Shown: positions 42,347 to 52,995 of the stretch, piece by piece
Position numbering within the stretch: position 1 is the stretch's first letter
How the letters are laid out: each line of letters starts with the position of its first letter
Origin: Porphyromonadaceae bacterium UBA7048
GTDB taxonomy: Bacteria > Bacteroidota > Bacteroidia > Bacteroidales > Muribaculaceae
DNA: 64,000 bases
Direction: 5' to 3'
NCBI GenBank assembly: GCA_002493945.1
Contig: DLAL01000070.1
Location: 1 to 64,000 of the forward strand
Position numbers and translations under genes: made by a program
Notes under the pieces: model-generated
Told to the model about the DNA's origin: nothing
The model's input: only the letters and a program-made list of their open reading frames with translations
Database searches by the model: none

Positions 42347-45322
42347 TCAGTCGTCACGGGGTATACGGCCACAGAGCGACTGAAAGTTGCAGAACTTGCA
42401 GCTGTCTATGCGCTCGCACTGCCTTATCGGCACATTCTCGTCGAAAATCTCCGACACCAGAGCGACGAGCAGCGGCCTGAATTCGTCGCGGAAGTCGTCA
42501 TAGTCCTCGACATCGGTCTTCTTCACTTTGAGCAGCCGCAGTCCGTAGCCAGCCGACAGCTGCCGCATGGGATGCAGCACGGGGACTATGTGAGCCTCGG
42601 GCTCGACCATGCACTTGTACGCCTCGGCATATGTGAAGAGCTGGAATATGCCGTCCTTATCCATATTGTTGCGGTTGAACAGTCCCGACACATCGGCTGC
42701 CGTGGTGTCATCGTCGCCTGTCTTGAAGTCAACGAAGCGGTACGAGTCCGGAGCTGTCTTGTCGAAGCGGTCAATCGACATATAGAAATTCACCGCCAGC
42801 GACGGCGTGAGCTGCCACGGACCATTGACCTTGTACTCATTGTCGATGAATACGAACGACTTGCCGCCGGCGCAGTACAGGTCGCGCTCGCTCTCAAGAT
42901 TGGCACGGGCTATACGCGCCACAAGGTCGATGGCGAGCCGGGCCTCGGCCGACGGGTCGACGGCCGAAATATCGTCGGCGCGCGGATAGCGCTGCTCGAT
43001 GACCAGCCGACGGGCGACATCGTCCACTTCGTGATTGGCCGGATCGAGCCAGCGGTCGAACGTCGCGGCCGTAATCACCTCGTTGCGATAGCCCTCGAAG
43101 AGTGCCTGAATGACGTTGTGGACGAGCGTTCCGAATTCGGGCGACGCGATGTAGTCGACCATTTCCTCCGATCCGCGCATACGCCGGGCATACTCGAGGT
43201 AGAACTTCATCGGGCACTGCTTGTAGGTCTTCAGTGCCGACGCCGAGAGCCGCAGTGTGCCCCCGGCCTTGAATTCGTTGAGATACCGCATCACATCGTC
43301 GGTCTTCTGCAGCTCGGCTGAGAAGCGTCCCTGACTGTCGGCCTGATAGCTGAGTGAACGCATCTCAAGCGGGAGTTCAGGTATGAGATAACGCACCTGG
43401 GAGATATATCTTGAAATCTCGCCGTTGCCGAGTCCGTCGGTGCGCGAGTCATAGAAGAGCGACACGCGGCGCGCACGGGCTATCAGGCGGTAGAAGCAGT
43501 ATGCGTAGGTCCACTCCAGATTCTCGAAGTCAGGCAGTCCGAAGCCCTCGCGCAGCACTCCAGGTATCATGGTCTTGCTGTACTGGCGGCGCGGAAAGAC
43601 GCGCTCGTTCATCGACAGGATGACGACGTTGTCGAAGTCGAGGGCGCGGGTCTCGAGCACGCCGAGCACCTGGAGTCCGGCCAGCGGCGTGCCGTTCACA
43701 GTCAGTCCGCGCGTGCTGAATATACGCTCGAACATATGCAGGAAGGTGCGCTCCGACATGGTCACTCCATATGTCTCCACGAGCGATGCGAGCGCACGCA
43801 CTTCCTCACTGAAATACTCTATGGCGGCAATCTCGAATCCGTTCTTCACCTCGTCGGTGCCGTGCTCGCGCAGCTTGTCGCCGAGCCAGCCGAAGAGTCC
43901 CAGCAGATATGCCGCCACATCGGCGGCCGAGGTGAGGTCGCGCACGGGAGAGAACACGCTGATTAGCCCCGGCGCCGATGTCATGATGTCAGAGGCTGAG
44001 ATATTGTACTTCTTCTCCTGCGCTATCACGGCGGAGAGGCGGTCGGCCTCGGCCGACGCAATCAGCCTTATATGCGGATGCGCCAGCACGGCATTGACAT
44101 CCTCGAAGTAGAACTGCGTGACGCCCTTTATCTCGCGCGCCCTGAGCTGCATGCTGATGATGGAGTGAAAGAGCGTGGCGAAAGTCGTCGAGCGGTACGA
44201 CAGGCCCATCGATATGTTGACCTTGTTGATTTCCGACGGTATCGACAGCAGAGCCGGCATGAGCAGCCCCTGGTCAGGGAGCACCACGGCGGTATTGAGC
44301 GGATTGTCAGTGTCGGTCAGTCCGGCCGCCACCCATGAGTCAAGCAGGGGATGCAGGGCCTTGGCTTGTCCGATGTTCGACGGACAGGCTGTGACGGTTA
44401 TTTCCGGAAGCGACTCCGGCACAGGCACGGTGTAGCCTTCGGGCATAGGGAAATTACGGACGAGCTCGCGCAGGCGCCGCAGCGGCTTGGCTATGGCATT
44501 CTCCTCGCGTCCTCCGGCGAAGCGCAGCGGAGCCGTGTCCCAGAAGAACGACGCCACGCCGAGTTCGCGGAGACGGTTGAACATGAGCATCTCTGTCACC
44601 GACAGGTCGTTGAAGCCGACGAACACATAGTGCTCGCCGTGGAAGTCGTCAGCCGACAGCGCATTGATGCGCTCGAGCGCCGCACGGTAGCGACCTCCGG
44701 GCGACGCCACGCCGCGTTCGCGCAGCAGGACGTGATATTCGTGATAGACGTCGGCCATCACTTCCCACAGATACACAAAGCGCGACGCCACGGCATCTCC
44801 CGAGCTCTCGGGAGCATGAAGCCAGAAGTCGCTGACGGCAGCCGTCAGACGGCTTTCGCCCCATACACGGCGTATGATGTCTTTCTGCTCCTCGTCGAGA
44901 TAGTTGGCGCTTATAGTCTTGATGTCGCGCAGATTGCGGAAGAGGTCGTCGGCGTTGACCTTCGAACGGTCGATTTCGTCAAAGTCGCTCAGCATCATGT
45001 CGCCCCAGAAGACGAAGGAGTCGAACTCGCGCACGCCGTCCTCGCGGCCGCGCTTGCGCATGGCGCGTCTGTAAGCCGTGTAAAGGATGAAGAGAAGCTC
45101 ACGCGCCGGAGCCTCCGGACGGTCGGCGAACAGCCCCGTAAAGCGAGGCATGGTGAGAAAGCGCGGCATGAACGCCACACCCTCAACCGTCTCGCGCACG
45201 TACATCTTCATGAACATGGCGCTGCGTTTGTTCGGCAGCACATATATTATGTCGGCAGGGTCATACTCTTTCTGCGAAGTGCAGAAGAGTGCGACCGACC
45301 GCAGGAAGTCAGGTTCTTTCAC
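42347..45322 (-). CDS. AddB-like helicase-nuclease (PD-(D/E)XK, Fe-S)
   Basis: I chose a GTG at 45322, whose GTGA overlaps the holB stop, giving 991 residues (VKEPDFLRSVALF onward). A longer frame runs antisense-free but inside holB. Near the start, VLPNKRSAMFMK fits the degenerate Walker region of Bacteroidota AddB-type proteins. The C-terminal nuclease has FVDFKTG and FQLFTYAEAY. Cysteines in KQCPMKFYLEY and CKFCNFQSLCGR form an AddB-type iron-sulfur cluster. The partner addA (UvrD-type) is not in this window. It likely processes double-strand breaks. Confidence 0.85.
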   Translation of the reverse strand: MKEPDFLRSVALFCTSQKEYDPADIIYVLPNKRSAMFMKMYVRETVEGVAFMPRFLTMPRFTGLFADRPEAPARELLFILYTAYRRAMRKRGREDGVREFDSFVFWGDMMLSDFDEIDRSKVNADDLFRNLRDIKTISANYLDEEQKDIIRRVWGESRLTAAVSDFWLHAPESSGDAVASRFVYLWEVMADVYHEYHVLLRERGVASPGGRYRAALERINALSADDFHGEHYVFVGFNDLSVTEMLMFNRLRELGVASFFWDTAPLRFAGGREENAIAKPLRRLRELVRNFPMPEGYTVPVPESLPEITVTACPSNIGQAKALHPLLDSWVAAGLTDTDNPLNTAVVLPDQGLLMPALLSIPSEINKVNISMGLSYRSTTFATLFHSIISMQLRAREIKGVTQFYFEDVNAVLAHPHIRLIASAEADRLSAVIAQEKKYNISASDIMTSAPGLISVFSPVRDLTSAADVAAYLLGLFGWLGDKLREHGTDEVKNGFEIAAIEYFSEEVRALASLVETYGVTMSERTFLHMFERIFSTRGLTVNGTPLAGLQVLGVLETRALDFDNVVILSMNERVFPRRQYSKTMIPGVLREGFGLPDFENLEWTYAYCFYRLIARARRVSLFYDSRTDGLGNGEISRYISQVRYLIPELPLEMRSLSYQADSQGRFSAELQKTDDVMRYLNEFKAGGTLRLSASALKTYKQCPMKFYLEYARRMRGSEEMVDYIASPEFGTLVHNVIQALFEGYRNEVITAATFDRWLDPANHEVDDVARRLVIEQRYPRADDISAVDPSAEARLAIDLVARIARANLESERDLYCAGGKSFVFIDNEYKVNGPWQLTPSLAVNFYMSIDRFDKTAPDSYRFVDFKTGDDDTTAADVSGLFNRNNMDKDGIFQLFTYAEAYKCMVEPEAHIVPVLHPMRQLSAGYGLRLLKVKKTDVEDYDDFRDEFRPLLVALVSEIFDENVPIRQCERIDSCKFCNFQSLCGRIPRDD

Positions 45323-46443
45323 TTGCGTCGTATAAGCATGATGACCTTGACGGCAAGGTCGAAGAAAACTATTTTGCCGTTGGCATTGCCGGCGATGTCG
45401 CGGCGTGCGGCGTCGAAGAGCGCTATCATGTCGAGCACGTTCTTCTCGTTGATGAAAGGGAAGAACTTGACTGCAAATGCCATCTCGGTACTGTTCACCG
45501 TCAGCAGACGCGGATCTGACAGGTGCATGATGAAACTCTCGCGGACAAGGCGCTCGCAGTAGTCGATGAACTGCATGGCAGGCTCGCGGCCCAGTCCGGC
45601 CACGGTGACGCTCCACTCGCGCAGTTCCTTCACCTTGCGCGCATATGCCTGGCGCATGAGGCTGACGAAGAGGTCGAAGTACTGCAGGCGCTCCTTCGAC
45701 ACTCCGGCGAGCTTGAGGGCCTCGTTGACATTGCCCGAGGCTATGCGCGCCGCATCGGCCGAGGTCTCCTCGTCAAAGCCTGAGGCGCGGAGTATGGCGG
45801 CAACCTCTCCGTCGTCGTAGCGGCGCACGGCTATGCGCTGTGTGCGCGAGTATATCGTAGGGAGGATGGCGCGCGAATTGTTGCTCACCATCACGAATAT
45901 GGTGTCTGCGAAAGGTTCCTCGACCAGTTTGAGCAGTTTGTTGGCGGTCTCTTCCTTGAACCGCTCGGGGAGCCACAGGAGCACCACCTTGAACTTCGAG
46001 CCGCGGGTCATAAACGACAGGCGCCTCAGGAGTTCATTGCCCTCCTCGACGTATATCTGCGGCTGTGCGTTGATGTTGTCAAGCGCCACCAGCCACCGGT
46101 CGAAGTCCATGTACGGCGATTCGGCCATGAACTGCCGGAAGTCCTCGGCATAGTCGTCCGACAGAGCCGGCTTGCCGCTCCGCTTCACCACGGGAAAGGA
46201 GTATACCGTGTCGATATGGTTGAAAGTCTCATTCTGACGGCAGGCAGGGCACTGTCCGCACGAGTCTCCGTCGGCAGTCCGCGAAGTGCAGTGTACGTAC
46301 TGTGCGAAGGCACGGGCCAGCGCGAACTTGCCCGACCCGGCAGGGCCTTCGAGAAGCAGTGCGTGCGGTATTCGGCCCGCATCAACCATCTCGCGGAGAC
46401 GGGCCTTGACATCGTCATGCCCGGGAATGTCGGTGAATCTCAT
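45319..46443 (-). CDS. holB: DNA polymerase III delta prime subunit
   Basis: This 374-residue clamp-loader protein has a nucleotide-binding loop GPAGSGKFALA. Clustered cysteines (SCGQCPACRQ, with an earlier Cys in CTSRTADGDS) form the zinc module typical of gamma/delta-prime subunits. An SRT-like segment (YSRTQRIAVRR) follows. Delta prime is part of the loader that places the DnaN clamp on DNA. Its GTGA overlap with the AddB-like gene suggests coupled translation. Confidence 0.9.
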   Translation of the reverse strand: MRFTDIPGHDDVKARLREMVDAGRIPHALLLEGPAGSGKFALARAFAQYVHCTSRTADGDSCGQCPACRQNETFNHIDTVYSFPVVKRSGKPALSDDYAEDFRQFMAESPYMDFDRWLVALDNINAQPQIYVEEGNELLRRLSFMTRGSKFKVVLLWLPERFKEETANKLLKLVEEPFADTIFVMVSNNSRAILPTIYSRTQRIAVRRYDDGEVAAILRASGFDEETSADAARIASGNVNEALKLAGVSKERLQYFDLFVSLMRQAYARKVKELREWSVTVAGLGREPAMQFIDYCERLVRESFIMHLSDPRLLTVNSTEMAFAVKFFPFINEKNVLDMIALFDAARRDIAGNANGKIVFFDLAVKVIMLIRRK

Positions 46444-46466
46444 CTGTCAGCGCGTATATGGTCGGT

Positions 46467-47237
46467 TTATATCTTGCCGTGTTTGGCCACGTAGGCGCGC
46501 ACATCCTGGAAGAGGCGTGTGGCGAACACGAAGTCGTTCAGGGCCTCGTTGGACGTGGTATATATCTGCGACATGTCGCCCACCCACTCGCGGTGGCCCT
46601 TGTTGATGAATATGATGTTCTCGCCGATGCCGAGCACACTGTTCATGTCGTGGGTGTTGATGACCGTGGTGATGCCGTACTCGTGGGTGATGTCGCTCAG
46701 CAGCTCGTCGATGACTATCGACGTCTTGGGGTCAAGACCCGAGTTGGGCTCGTCGCAGAAGAGGTACTTGGGATTGAGCGCTATGGCGCGGGCGATGGCC
46801 ACACGCTTCTGCATGCCGCCCGATATCTCTGACGGATACTTGTTCTCGGCGCCCTTGAGGTTGACGCGCTCGATGCAGAACATGGCGCGGTCCAGCATCT
46901 CGGCACGGCTCATGGACGTGAACATGGTGAGGGGGAACATGACGTTGCCCAGCACGGTCTCGGAGTCGAAGAGCGCCGAACCCTGGAAGAGCATGCCTAT
47001 CTCCTTGCGCAGCTCCTTGACTTCCTGCGACGTCATGGTGAGCAGGTTGCGGCCGTCGAAGAGAATCTCGCCCTTGTCAGGTCTGAGCAGTCCGACGAGC
47101 GACTTCACCAGCACGGTCTTGCCCGAGCCGCTCTGCCCTATTATCAGATTGGTCTTGCCCGTATAGAACGTGGCATCGATATCGTGCAGCACGGTGCGGC
47201 CGTCGAACGATTTGCGGAGTTTCTTTACCTCTATCAT
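46467..47237 (-). CDS. mlaF: MlaF-type ABC transporter ATPase
   Basis: The 256-residue ATPase has Walker A (GQSGSGKTVLVKS), the signature region (SGGMQKRVAIARAIA) and Walker B (YLFCDEPNSGLDP). These match the MlaF/YrbF subfamily, which drives phospholipid transport between inner and outer membrane. It overlaps the MlaE-type permease gene by 4 bases. The expected MCE-domain partner MlaD is not next to it. Twenty-three bases separate it from holB. Confidence 0.92.
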   Translation of the reverse strand: MIEVKKLRKSFDGRTVLHDIDATFYTGKTNLIIGQSGSGKTVLVKSLVGLLRPDKGEILFDGRNLLTMTSQEVKELRKEIGMLFQGSALFDSETVLGNVMFPLTMFTSMSRAEMLDRAMFCIERVNLKGAENKYPSEISGGMQKRVAIARAIALNPKYLFCDEPNSGLDPKTSIVIDELLSDITHEYGITTVINTHDMNSVLGIGENIIFINKGHREWVGDMSQIYTTSNEALNDFVFATRLFQDVRAYVAKHGKI

Positions 47238-47983
47238 TGGAGCAGAAGTTTAGTGAGAATCACGTCGAACAGAAGTATGAAGATACTGCTCGACACGACG
47301 GCGTCCGTACTGGCCTTGCCTACCTGGAGGGCGCCGCCCTTGACGTAGTAGCCGCAGTACGACGATATGGATGCTATGAGGAAAGCGAAAACGAGCGACT
47401 TGATGAGGCCGTACCACACGTACCACTCGGTGAACATGGTCTGAAGACCGTAGACATAGCGCGATACGGGAATGATGTCGGTGAAGGCAGCCACGCACCA
47501 GCCGCCGATGAAAGCTGTGCCCATACAGAGAACGGACAGCACTGGCATGAAGAATACGAAGGCCACAATTTTCGGCAGCGTCAGGTAGTTGGCCGAGTTC
47601 ACACCCATTATCTCAAGGGCGTCAATCTGCTCGGTGACGCGCATGGTGCCTATCTCCGAAGCGATGTTCGACCCGACCTTGCCGGCAAGGATAAGGCAGA
47701 GGATGGAGTTGGAGAACTCAAGAAGGATAATCTCGCGTGTGGCGAGGCCCACGGAGTACGACGGTATCAGCGGCGACGACACGTTCAGCTGCATCTGTAT
47801 GGTGCAGACGGCGCCGATGAACAGTGAGATGATGATGACCAGAGGGATGGAATCGATGCCGAGCTTCGACACCTCCTGTATCGTGCGTTTGCCGAACACC
47901 GACCACCGGTCGGGTATGGAGAACGTACGCGTCAGGAACATACAGTACCGGCCGAAATTGGCCAAAGAGTTGGTGAGTATCAT
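47234..47983 (-). CDS. mlaE: MlaE-type ABC transporter permease
   Basis: This 249-residue permease has five or six membrane segments and the family motif EIGTMRVTEQIDALEIMGVN in its coupling region. MlaE and MlaF form the inner-membrane core of the phospholipid transport (Mla/YrbE) system. It is first in the minus-strand operon mlaE-mlaF-holB-addB-like-hemW. A candidate promoter and leader hairpin lie upstream. Confidence 0.92.
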   Translation of the reverse strand: MILTNSLANFGRYCMFLTRTFSIPDRWSVFGKRTIQEVSKLGIDSIPLVIIISLFIGAVCTIQMQLNVSSPLIPSYSVGLATREIILLEFSNSILCLILAGKVGSNIASEIGTMRVTEQIDALEIMGVNSANYLTLPKIVAFVFFMPVLSVLCMGTAFIGGWCVAAFTDIIPVSRYVYGLQTMFTEWYVWYGLIKSLVFAFLIASISSYCGYYVKGGALQVGKASTDAVVSSSIFILLFDVILTKLLLQ

Positions 47984-48011
47984 TACTTTACGTTATTTCT
48001 CTACGTTTAGC

Positions 48012-48046
48012 GCGCCTCTGCCGGAGGCGCATCAGATGCAAATTTA
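48012..48046 (-). promoter_or_regulatory. Candidate mlaE promoter and leader hairpin
   Basis: On the minus strand TAAATTTG (48046-48039) fits TAnnTTTG; the -33 region is weak. Right after the predicted start point, a perfect 7-base stem GCGCCTC/GAGGCGC (48012-48018 and 48024-48030) with a 5-base loop would form at the 5' end of the mRNA, where it could protect it from decay. Confidence 0.5.
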
Positions 48047-48137
48047 ATCATTTTTTTCCATCCGACGGCCATTACGCGCCAATATTGCAAATTTTTTGGC
48101 ACAAGCCGACCAACGCACTCACGCCCTTAAGAAATTT

Positions 48138-48168
48138 TTTGACAATAGCGGAAAAATCCGTAACTTCG
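48138..48168 (+). promoter_or_regulatory. Promoter of the udk operon
   Basis: TTTG at 48138-48141, a 19-base spacer and TAACTTCG at 48161-48168 (one mismatch) match the Bacteroidota consensus. The leader to the ATG at 48236 is about 60 bases. No gene is seen in the rest of the 252-base gap. Confidence 0.7.
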
Positions 48169-48235
48169 TGCCTTGAATGTGTCTCCGCATGTCGGAGGTA
48201 CGACCTAACAGTAAGAACTAAAGTACGCGCAGAGT

Positions 48236-48883
48236 ATGTTAATCATAGGCATAGCCGGTGGCACCGGATCGGGAAAGACCACCGTTGTAAATAAAATCAT
48301 CAACAGTCTGCCCGCCGGCGAGGTGGCTGTAATGCCGCAGGACTCCTACTACAAGGATTCGAGCCACATCCCGCCTGAAGACCGGTCGAAAATCAACTTC
48401 GACGAGCCCAATGCCATCGAGTGGACTCTCCTCGTGGACCATCTCAAGCAGCTACGCGAAGGCCGTACCATACAGATGCCTACGTATTCCTACCTCACCT
48501 GCACCCGTCAGGAGGAGACTGTGGAGGTCAAGCCGGCCGACGTGGTCATCGTCGAAGGCATCCTTGTACTCACCGACCCCGTACTGCGCGACATGCTCGA
48601 CATCAAGGTATTCGTTGACGCCGACCCTGATGACCGCCTTATCCGCGTCATCGCCCGCGACTGCATCGAGCGCGGACGCACTCCCGAGATAGTCATCAAC
48701 CGCTATCAGGACGTGCTCAAGCCCATGCACATGCAGTACATCGAGCCCAGCAAGCGGTATGCCGACCTGATAGTGCCGCAGGGCGGCAGCAACATCGTCG
48801 CCATCAACCTGCTCACTGACTACATCGAAAGCCGCCTCCATCAGGGCAAGCTCCGCGGACTTGCCGCAACTCACCTCGCCTGA
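48236..48883 (+). CDS. udk: Uridine kinase
   Basis: This 215-residue P-loop kinase phosphorylates uridine and cytidine for nucleotide salvage. It has Walker A GGTGSGKTT at about 8-16, the substrate loop with QDSYYKDSSH, VIVEGILVL as Walker B and a lid with RVIARDCIERGR. Length and motifs are standard. The lptB-type gene starts 4 bases after its stop. Confidence 0.95.
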   Translation: MLIIGIAGGTGSGKTTVVNKIINSLPAGEVAVMPQDSYYKDSSHIPPEDRSKINFDEPNAIEWTLLVDHLKQLREGRTIQMPTYSYLTCTRQEETVEVKPADVVIVEGILVLTDPVLRDMLDIKVFVDADPDDRLIRVIARDCIERGRTPEIVINRYQDVLKPMHMQYIEPSKRYADLIVPQGGSNIVAINLLTDYIESRLHQGKLRGLAATHLA

Positions 48884-48887
48884 TTCT

Positions 48888-49754
<867 letters not shown>

Positions 49755-49803
49755 GAAATAACAAACGGAATCATAAACTAAACAACATACATCACATACC
49801 ACA

Positions 49804-51522
49804 ATGGCAGAAGCAAAAGAAGGCATCGAAGGCGTAGCAGCCGACGAGCCCAAGGGACTCAACTTCGTAGAAGAAGAAGTGCTTGCCGACCTCAAGGCAG
49901 GCAAAAACGGCGGACGGTTATCAACCCGTTTTCCGCCCGAACCCAACGGCTACCTGCATATAGGCCATGCCAAGGCCATATGTATGGACTTCGGTGTGGC
50001 CGAGAAGTTCGGCGGCACCTGCAATCTCCGTTTTGACGATACAAACCCCGTCAAGGAAGACGTCGAATACGTCGACTCGATACGCGAGGACATCCACTGG
50101 CTCGGATTCGACTGGGGCAACCGCGAATATTATGCGTCGGACTACTTCCCCCAGCTGTTCGACCTGGCAGTGCGCCTCATCAAGGAAGGCAAGGCATACG
50201 TCGACGACCAGAGCAGTGAGGAGATAGCCCGTCAGAAAGGCACTCCCCAGACTCCCGGCGAGGAAAGCCCCTACCGCAACCGCACGCCCGAAGAGAATCT
50301 TGACCTCTTCATGCGCATGAACGCCGGCGAGTTCGACGAAGGCTCGCGCGTGCTCCGTGCCAAAATCGACATGGCATCGCCGAACATGCACTTCCGCGAC
50401 CCCATCATGTACCGCATCATCAAGACGCCCCACCACCGCACCGGCACCACGTGGAAGGTCTACCCCATGTATGACTTCGCACACGGCCAGAGCGACTACT
50501 TCGAAGGCGTCACCCACTCGATATGCACGCTCGAGTTCGTCGTGCACCGTCCTCTCTACGAGTACTTCGTCAAGGAGCTCGCCGACGAATCGTACTGCCC
50601 CCGTCAGATTGAGTTCAACCGTCTGAACCTCACCTACACCGTGATGAGCAAGCGCAAGCTCCTCCAGCTCGTCAAGGAAGGTCTCGTGGCAGGATGGGAC
50701 GACCCCCGCATGCCGACCATCTCGGGCATGCGCCGCCGCGGCTACACTCCGGCGTCAATCCGCAACTTCATCGACACCATCGGCTACACCAAGTACGAGG
50801 CGCTCAACAGCGTCAGCCTCCTCGAGCACGCCGTACGCGACGACCTCAACCGCATTGCCACCCGTGTGATGGCCGTCATCAATCCTCTCAAGGTGGTCAT
50901 CACCAACTATCCCGAGGACAAGACGGAGACCGTCACGATGGAGAACAACCCCGAGGATCCCGAAGCGGGCGTACACGAGATGCCCTTCTCGCGCGAGATA
51001 TACATCGAGCGCGACGACTTCATGGAGAATCCCCCCAAGAAGTTCTTCCGTCTCGCTCCCGGTGCCGAAGTACGCCTCAAGGGCGCATACATCATCAAGT
51101 GCGACGAAGTGGTGAAGGATGCCGACGGCAACATCACCGAGCTCCGCTGCTCATACGACCCCGACACCCTCAGCGGCATGCCGGGCGCCAACCGCAAGGT
51201 CAAGGGCACGCTCCACTGGGTGTCCGCACGCCACGCCGTCGACGCCGAGGTGCGTCTGTACGACCGTCTCTTCGACGTGGAGAATCCTGCCGCCGAGACC
51301 GAGCGCGACTTCCGCGAGATGCTCAACCCCGAGTCGCTCCGCACCATTCAGGGCGCCAAGCTCGAGCCTTTCGCCATCGCACAGGCCGCACAGGGCACCA
51401 AATTCCAGTTCCAGCGTGTAGGCTACTTCACGCCTGACTACGACTCAACTCCCGAACATCCGGTGTTCAACCGCACCATCGCCCTGAAGGACACCTGGGA
51501 AAAAGTTCAGAAGAAAGCATGA
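49804..51522 (+). CDS. glnS: Glutaminyl-tRNA synthetase
   Basis: The 572-residue class I synthetase has the HIGH motif at 52-55 (PEPNGYLHIGHAKAI), the downstream MSKRK version of KMSKS at about 281-285, and the C-terminal beta-barrel anticodon-binding domains. Direct GlnRS is typical of Bacteroidota, in place of the GatCAB route. It starts 49 bases after lptB, with no clear promoter. The next gene overlaps its stop by 4 bases. Confidence 0.96.
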   Translation: MAEAKEGIEGVAADEPKGLNFVEEEVLADLKAGKNGGRLSTRFPPEPNGYLHIGHAKAICMDFGVAEKFGGTCNLRFDDTNPVKEDVEYVDSIREDIHWLGFDWGNREYYASDYFPQLFDLAVRLIKEGKAYVDDQSSEEIARQKGTPQTPGEESPYRNRTPEENLDLFMRMNAGEFDEGSRVLRAKIDMASPNMHFRDPIMYRIIKTPHHRTGTTWKVYPMYDFAHGQSDYFEGVTHSICTLEFVVHRPLYEYFVKELADESYCPRQIEFNRLNLTYTVMSKRKLLQLVKEGLVAGWDDPRMPTISGMRRRGYTPASIRNFIDTIGYTKYEALNSVSLLEHAVRDDLNRIATRVMAVINPLKVVITNYPEDKTETVTMENNPEDPEAGVHEMPFSREIYIERDDFMENPPKKFFRLAPGAEVRLKGAYIIKCDEVVKDADGNITELRCSYDPDTLSGMPGANRKVKGTLHWVSARHAVDAEVRLYDRLFDVENPAAETERDFREMLNPESLRTIQGAKLEPFAIAQAAQGTKFQFQRVGYFTPDYDSTPEHPVFNRTIALKDTWEKVQKKA

Positions 51523-52985
51523 GTGACGATTTCAATCCCCGCGACGAACTCTACCGCCGTTTCCGCCTGGCGCTGAAACGGCCGGTAGGCGAGCGCTTCT
51601 TCGATGAAGACGAACTCGTCGAGATCTACGACTATGCCGGAGACCTCAACGACGACTATGTGCAGAGCGAAGTTCTCTTCTGCGGAGCCCGGCTCTATCC
51701 CGAGAGCCAGGCTCTGGCGGAGCGCCGTGCCCTGTACTACCTCGACACGACCATCGACGACAGCGACCGTCCGTCACCGGCGACAGCATCGTTCCTCGAA
51801 GACAATCCCGACACCACATCGCCCATATTCGACATCATCAGACTCGACCTGAACCGGCCAGACGACGCCGAGGGCGCGCTCGAATACCTGCTGACGCAGT
51901 ATGAGCAGTTCTCCGACGAGGAGATGATACGCTTCGTCCAGCTCGCCATGGACCTGGACTGCTATGACTGGATGAAGACCAACTTCGACCGTCTCCGCAA
52001 GATGAACGACAACGAAGCCGTGCTGCTCTACGAAGCCATACACTACGCCGACGAGCGCATGGACGACGTCTTCGTGGAGAAACTCGCCGAAGAACTCATC
52101 GAGGTCGACGCATTCGTGGTCCTCTACTGGCAGATGCTCTTCCGCGCACAGGCACGGCAGCAGAAGGAGGAAGAGGCACGCGCCACCTTCGACTCGGCGC
52201 GGTCGCTGGCCGCAGACGAGCCCATGATGCAGCTCTCGCTGGCCGGAGACGTGTACAACATAGCCCCCTACCTCTTCGACGAGGCCATCGACATGGTGCG
52301 CACGCTCGCTCAGGAAAGCCCTTCGGAGTTCGCGTTCACCGACTGTCTGTGCGCGCTTCTGGTGCGCTCCGGACGGACAGGAGAGGCCGTGTCGGTGCTT
52401 AAGAAGTTCATCGACAGCAATCCGGCCAACGAGGTGGCCATGCGCCAGCTCATGACCTGCGACCTCTCGGATACGGACAAGTATCTGAAGCGCTTCTCCG
52501 AGGCCACCGGCGGCGAAGGCTTTCCGGACAACGTGTACTACGACCTCATCAACAAGCTCACGCTCAACTCGATACACAATTCGCTGATAGCTCTGGTCGA
52601 GCAGTTCGGCAATTTCGAGGACATGGACGCCAACGAGATGGCCGCTTACATCGAGGCTCTCTTCGCCAAAGGACGGTACGAGAAAGTGACGGCGGTCATC
52701 GACGGATACAAATACGCCGACGCGCTGTTCATGCTGCCACTCAAGGGAACTGCCGCGAGCTTCGCCTACATGGTGTCGCTGGTGAAGACCGGCCGTCACG
52801 ACGACGCGCTGGCCCACTACGACAAGCAGCGCGAACTGCTCGAAAACATGCTCAACGAAGGTCCTATGCCCATACGCATGGCCGTGCGGTGTCTGCTCAA
52901 CCTCGTCGACCGCATACATCAGCATCCGGCCGAGGACAAGATGTTCTGGGACTACTTCGACGTACTCAATTACGGCAAATTCTGA
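51519..52985 (+). CDS. Helical-repeat (TPR-like) protein, unknown function
   Basis: This 488-residue soluble protein has no signal peptide. It is almost entirely helical and acidic, with repeat-like segments such as EEEARATFDSARSLAADEP and TGEAVSVLKKFIDSNPANEVAM that fit TPR helices. I cannot name a family. It is translationally coupled to glnS and lies 10 bases before cdsA, so it belongs to a housekeeping operon in this lineage. Confidence 0.7.
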   Translation: MSDDFNPRDELYRRFRLALKRPVGERFFDEDELVEIYDYAGDLNDDYVQSEVLFCGARLYPESQALAERRALYYLDTTIDDSDRPSPATASFLEDNPDTTSPIFDIIRLDLNRPDDAEGALEYLLTQYEQFSDEEMIRFVQLAMDLDCYDWMKTNFDRLRKMNDNEAVLLYEAIHYADERMDDVFVEKLAEELIEVDAFVVLYWQMLFRAQARQQKEEEARATFDSARSLAADEPMMQLSLAGDVYNIAPYLFDEAIDMVRTLAQESPSEFAFTDCLCALLVRSGRTGEAVSVLKKFIDSNPANEVAMRQLMTCDLSDTDKYLKRFSEATGGEGFPDNVYYDLINKLTLNSIHNSLIALVEQFGNFEDMDANEMAAYIEALFAKGRYEKVTAVIDGYKYADALFMLPLKGTAASFAYMVSLVKTGRHDDALAHYDKQRELLENMLNEGPMPIRMAVRCLLNLVDRIHQHPAEDKMFWDYFDVLNYGKF

Positions 52986-52995
52986 AAACAACACC

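Noticed and set aside
45323..45616. 98-residue N-terminal extension of the AddB-like gene
   Set aside because: It lies wholly inside holB in another frame, is Arg/His-rich, and the family N-terminus begins just after the GTG at 45322.
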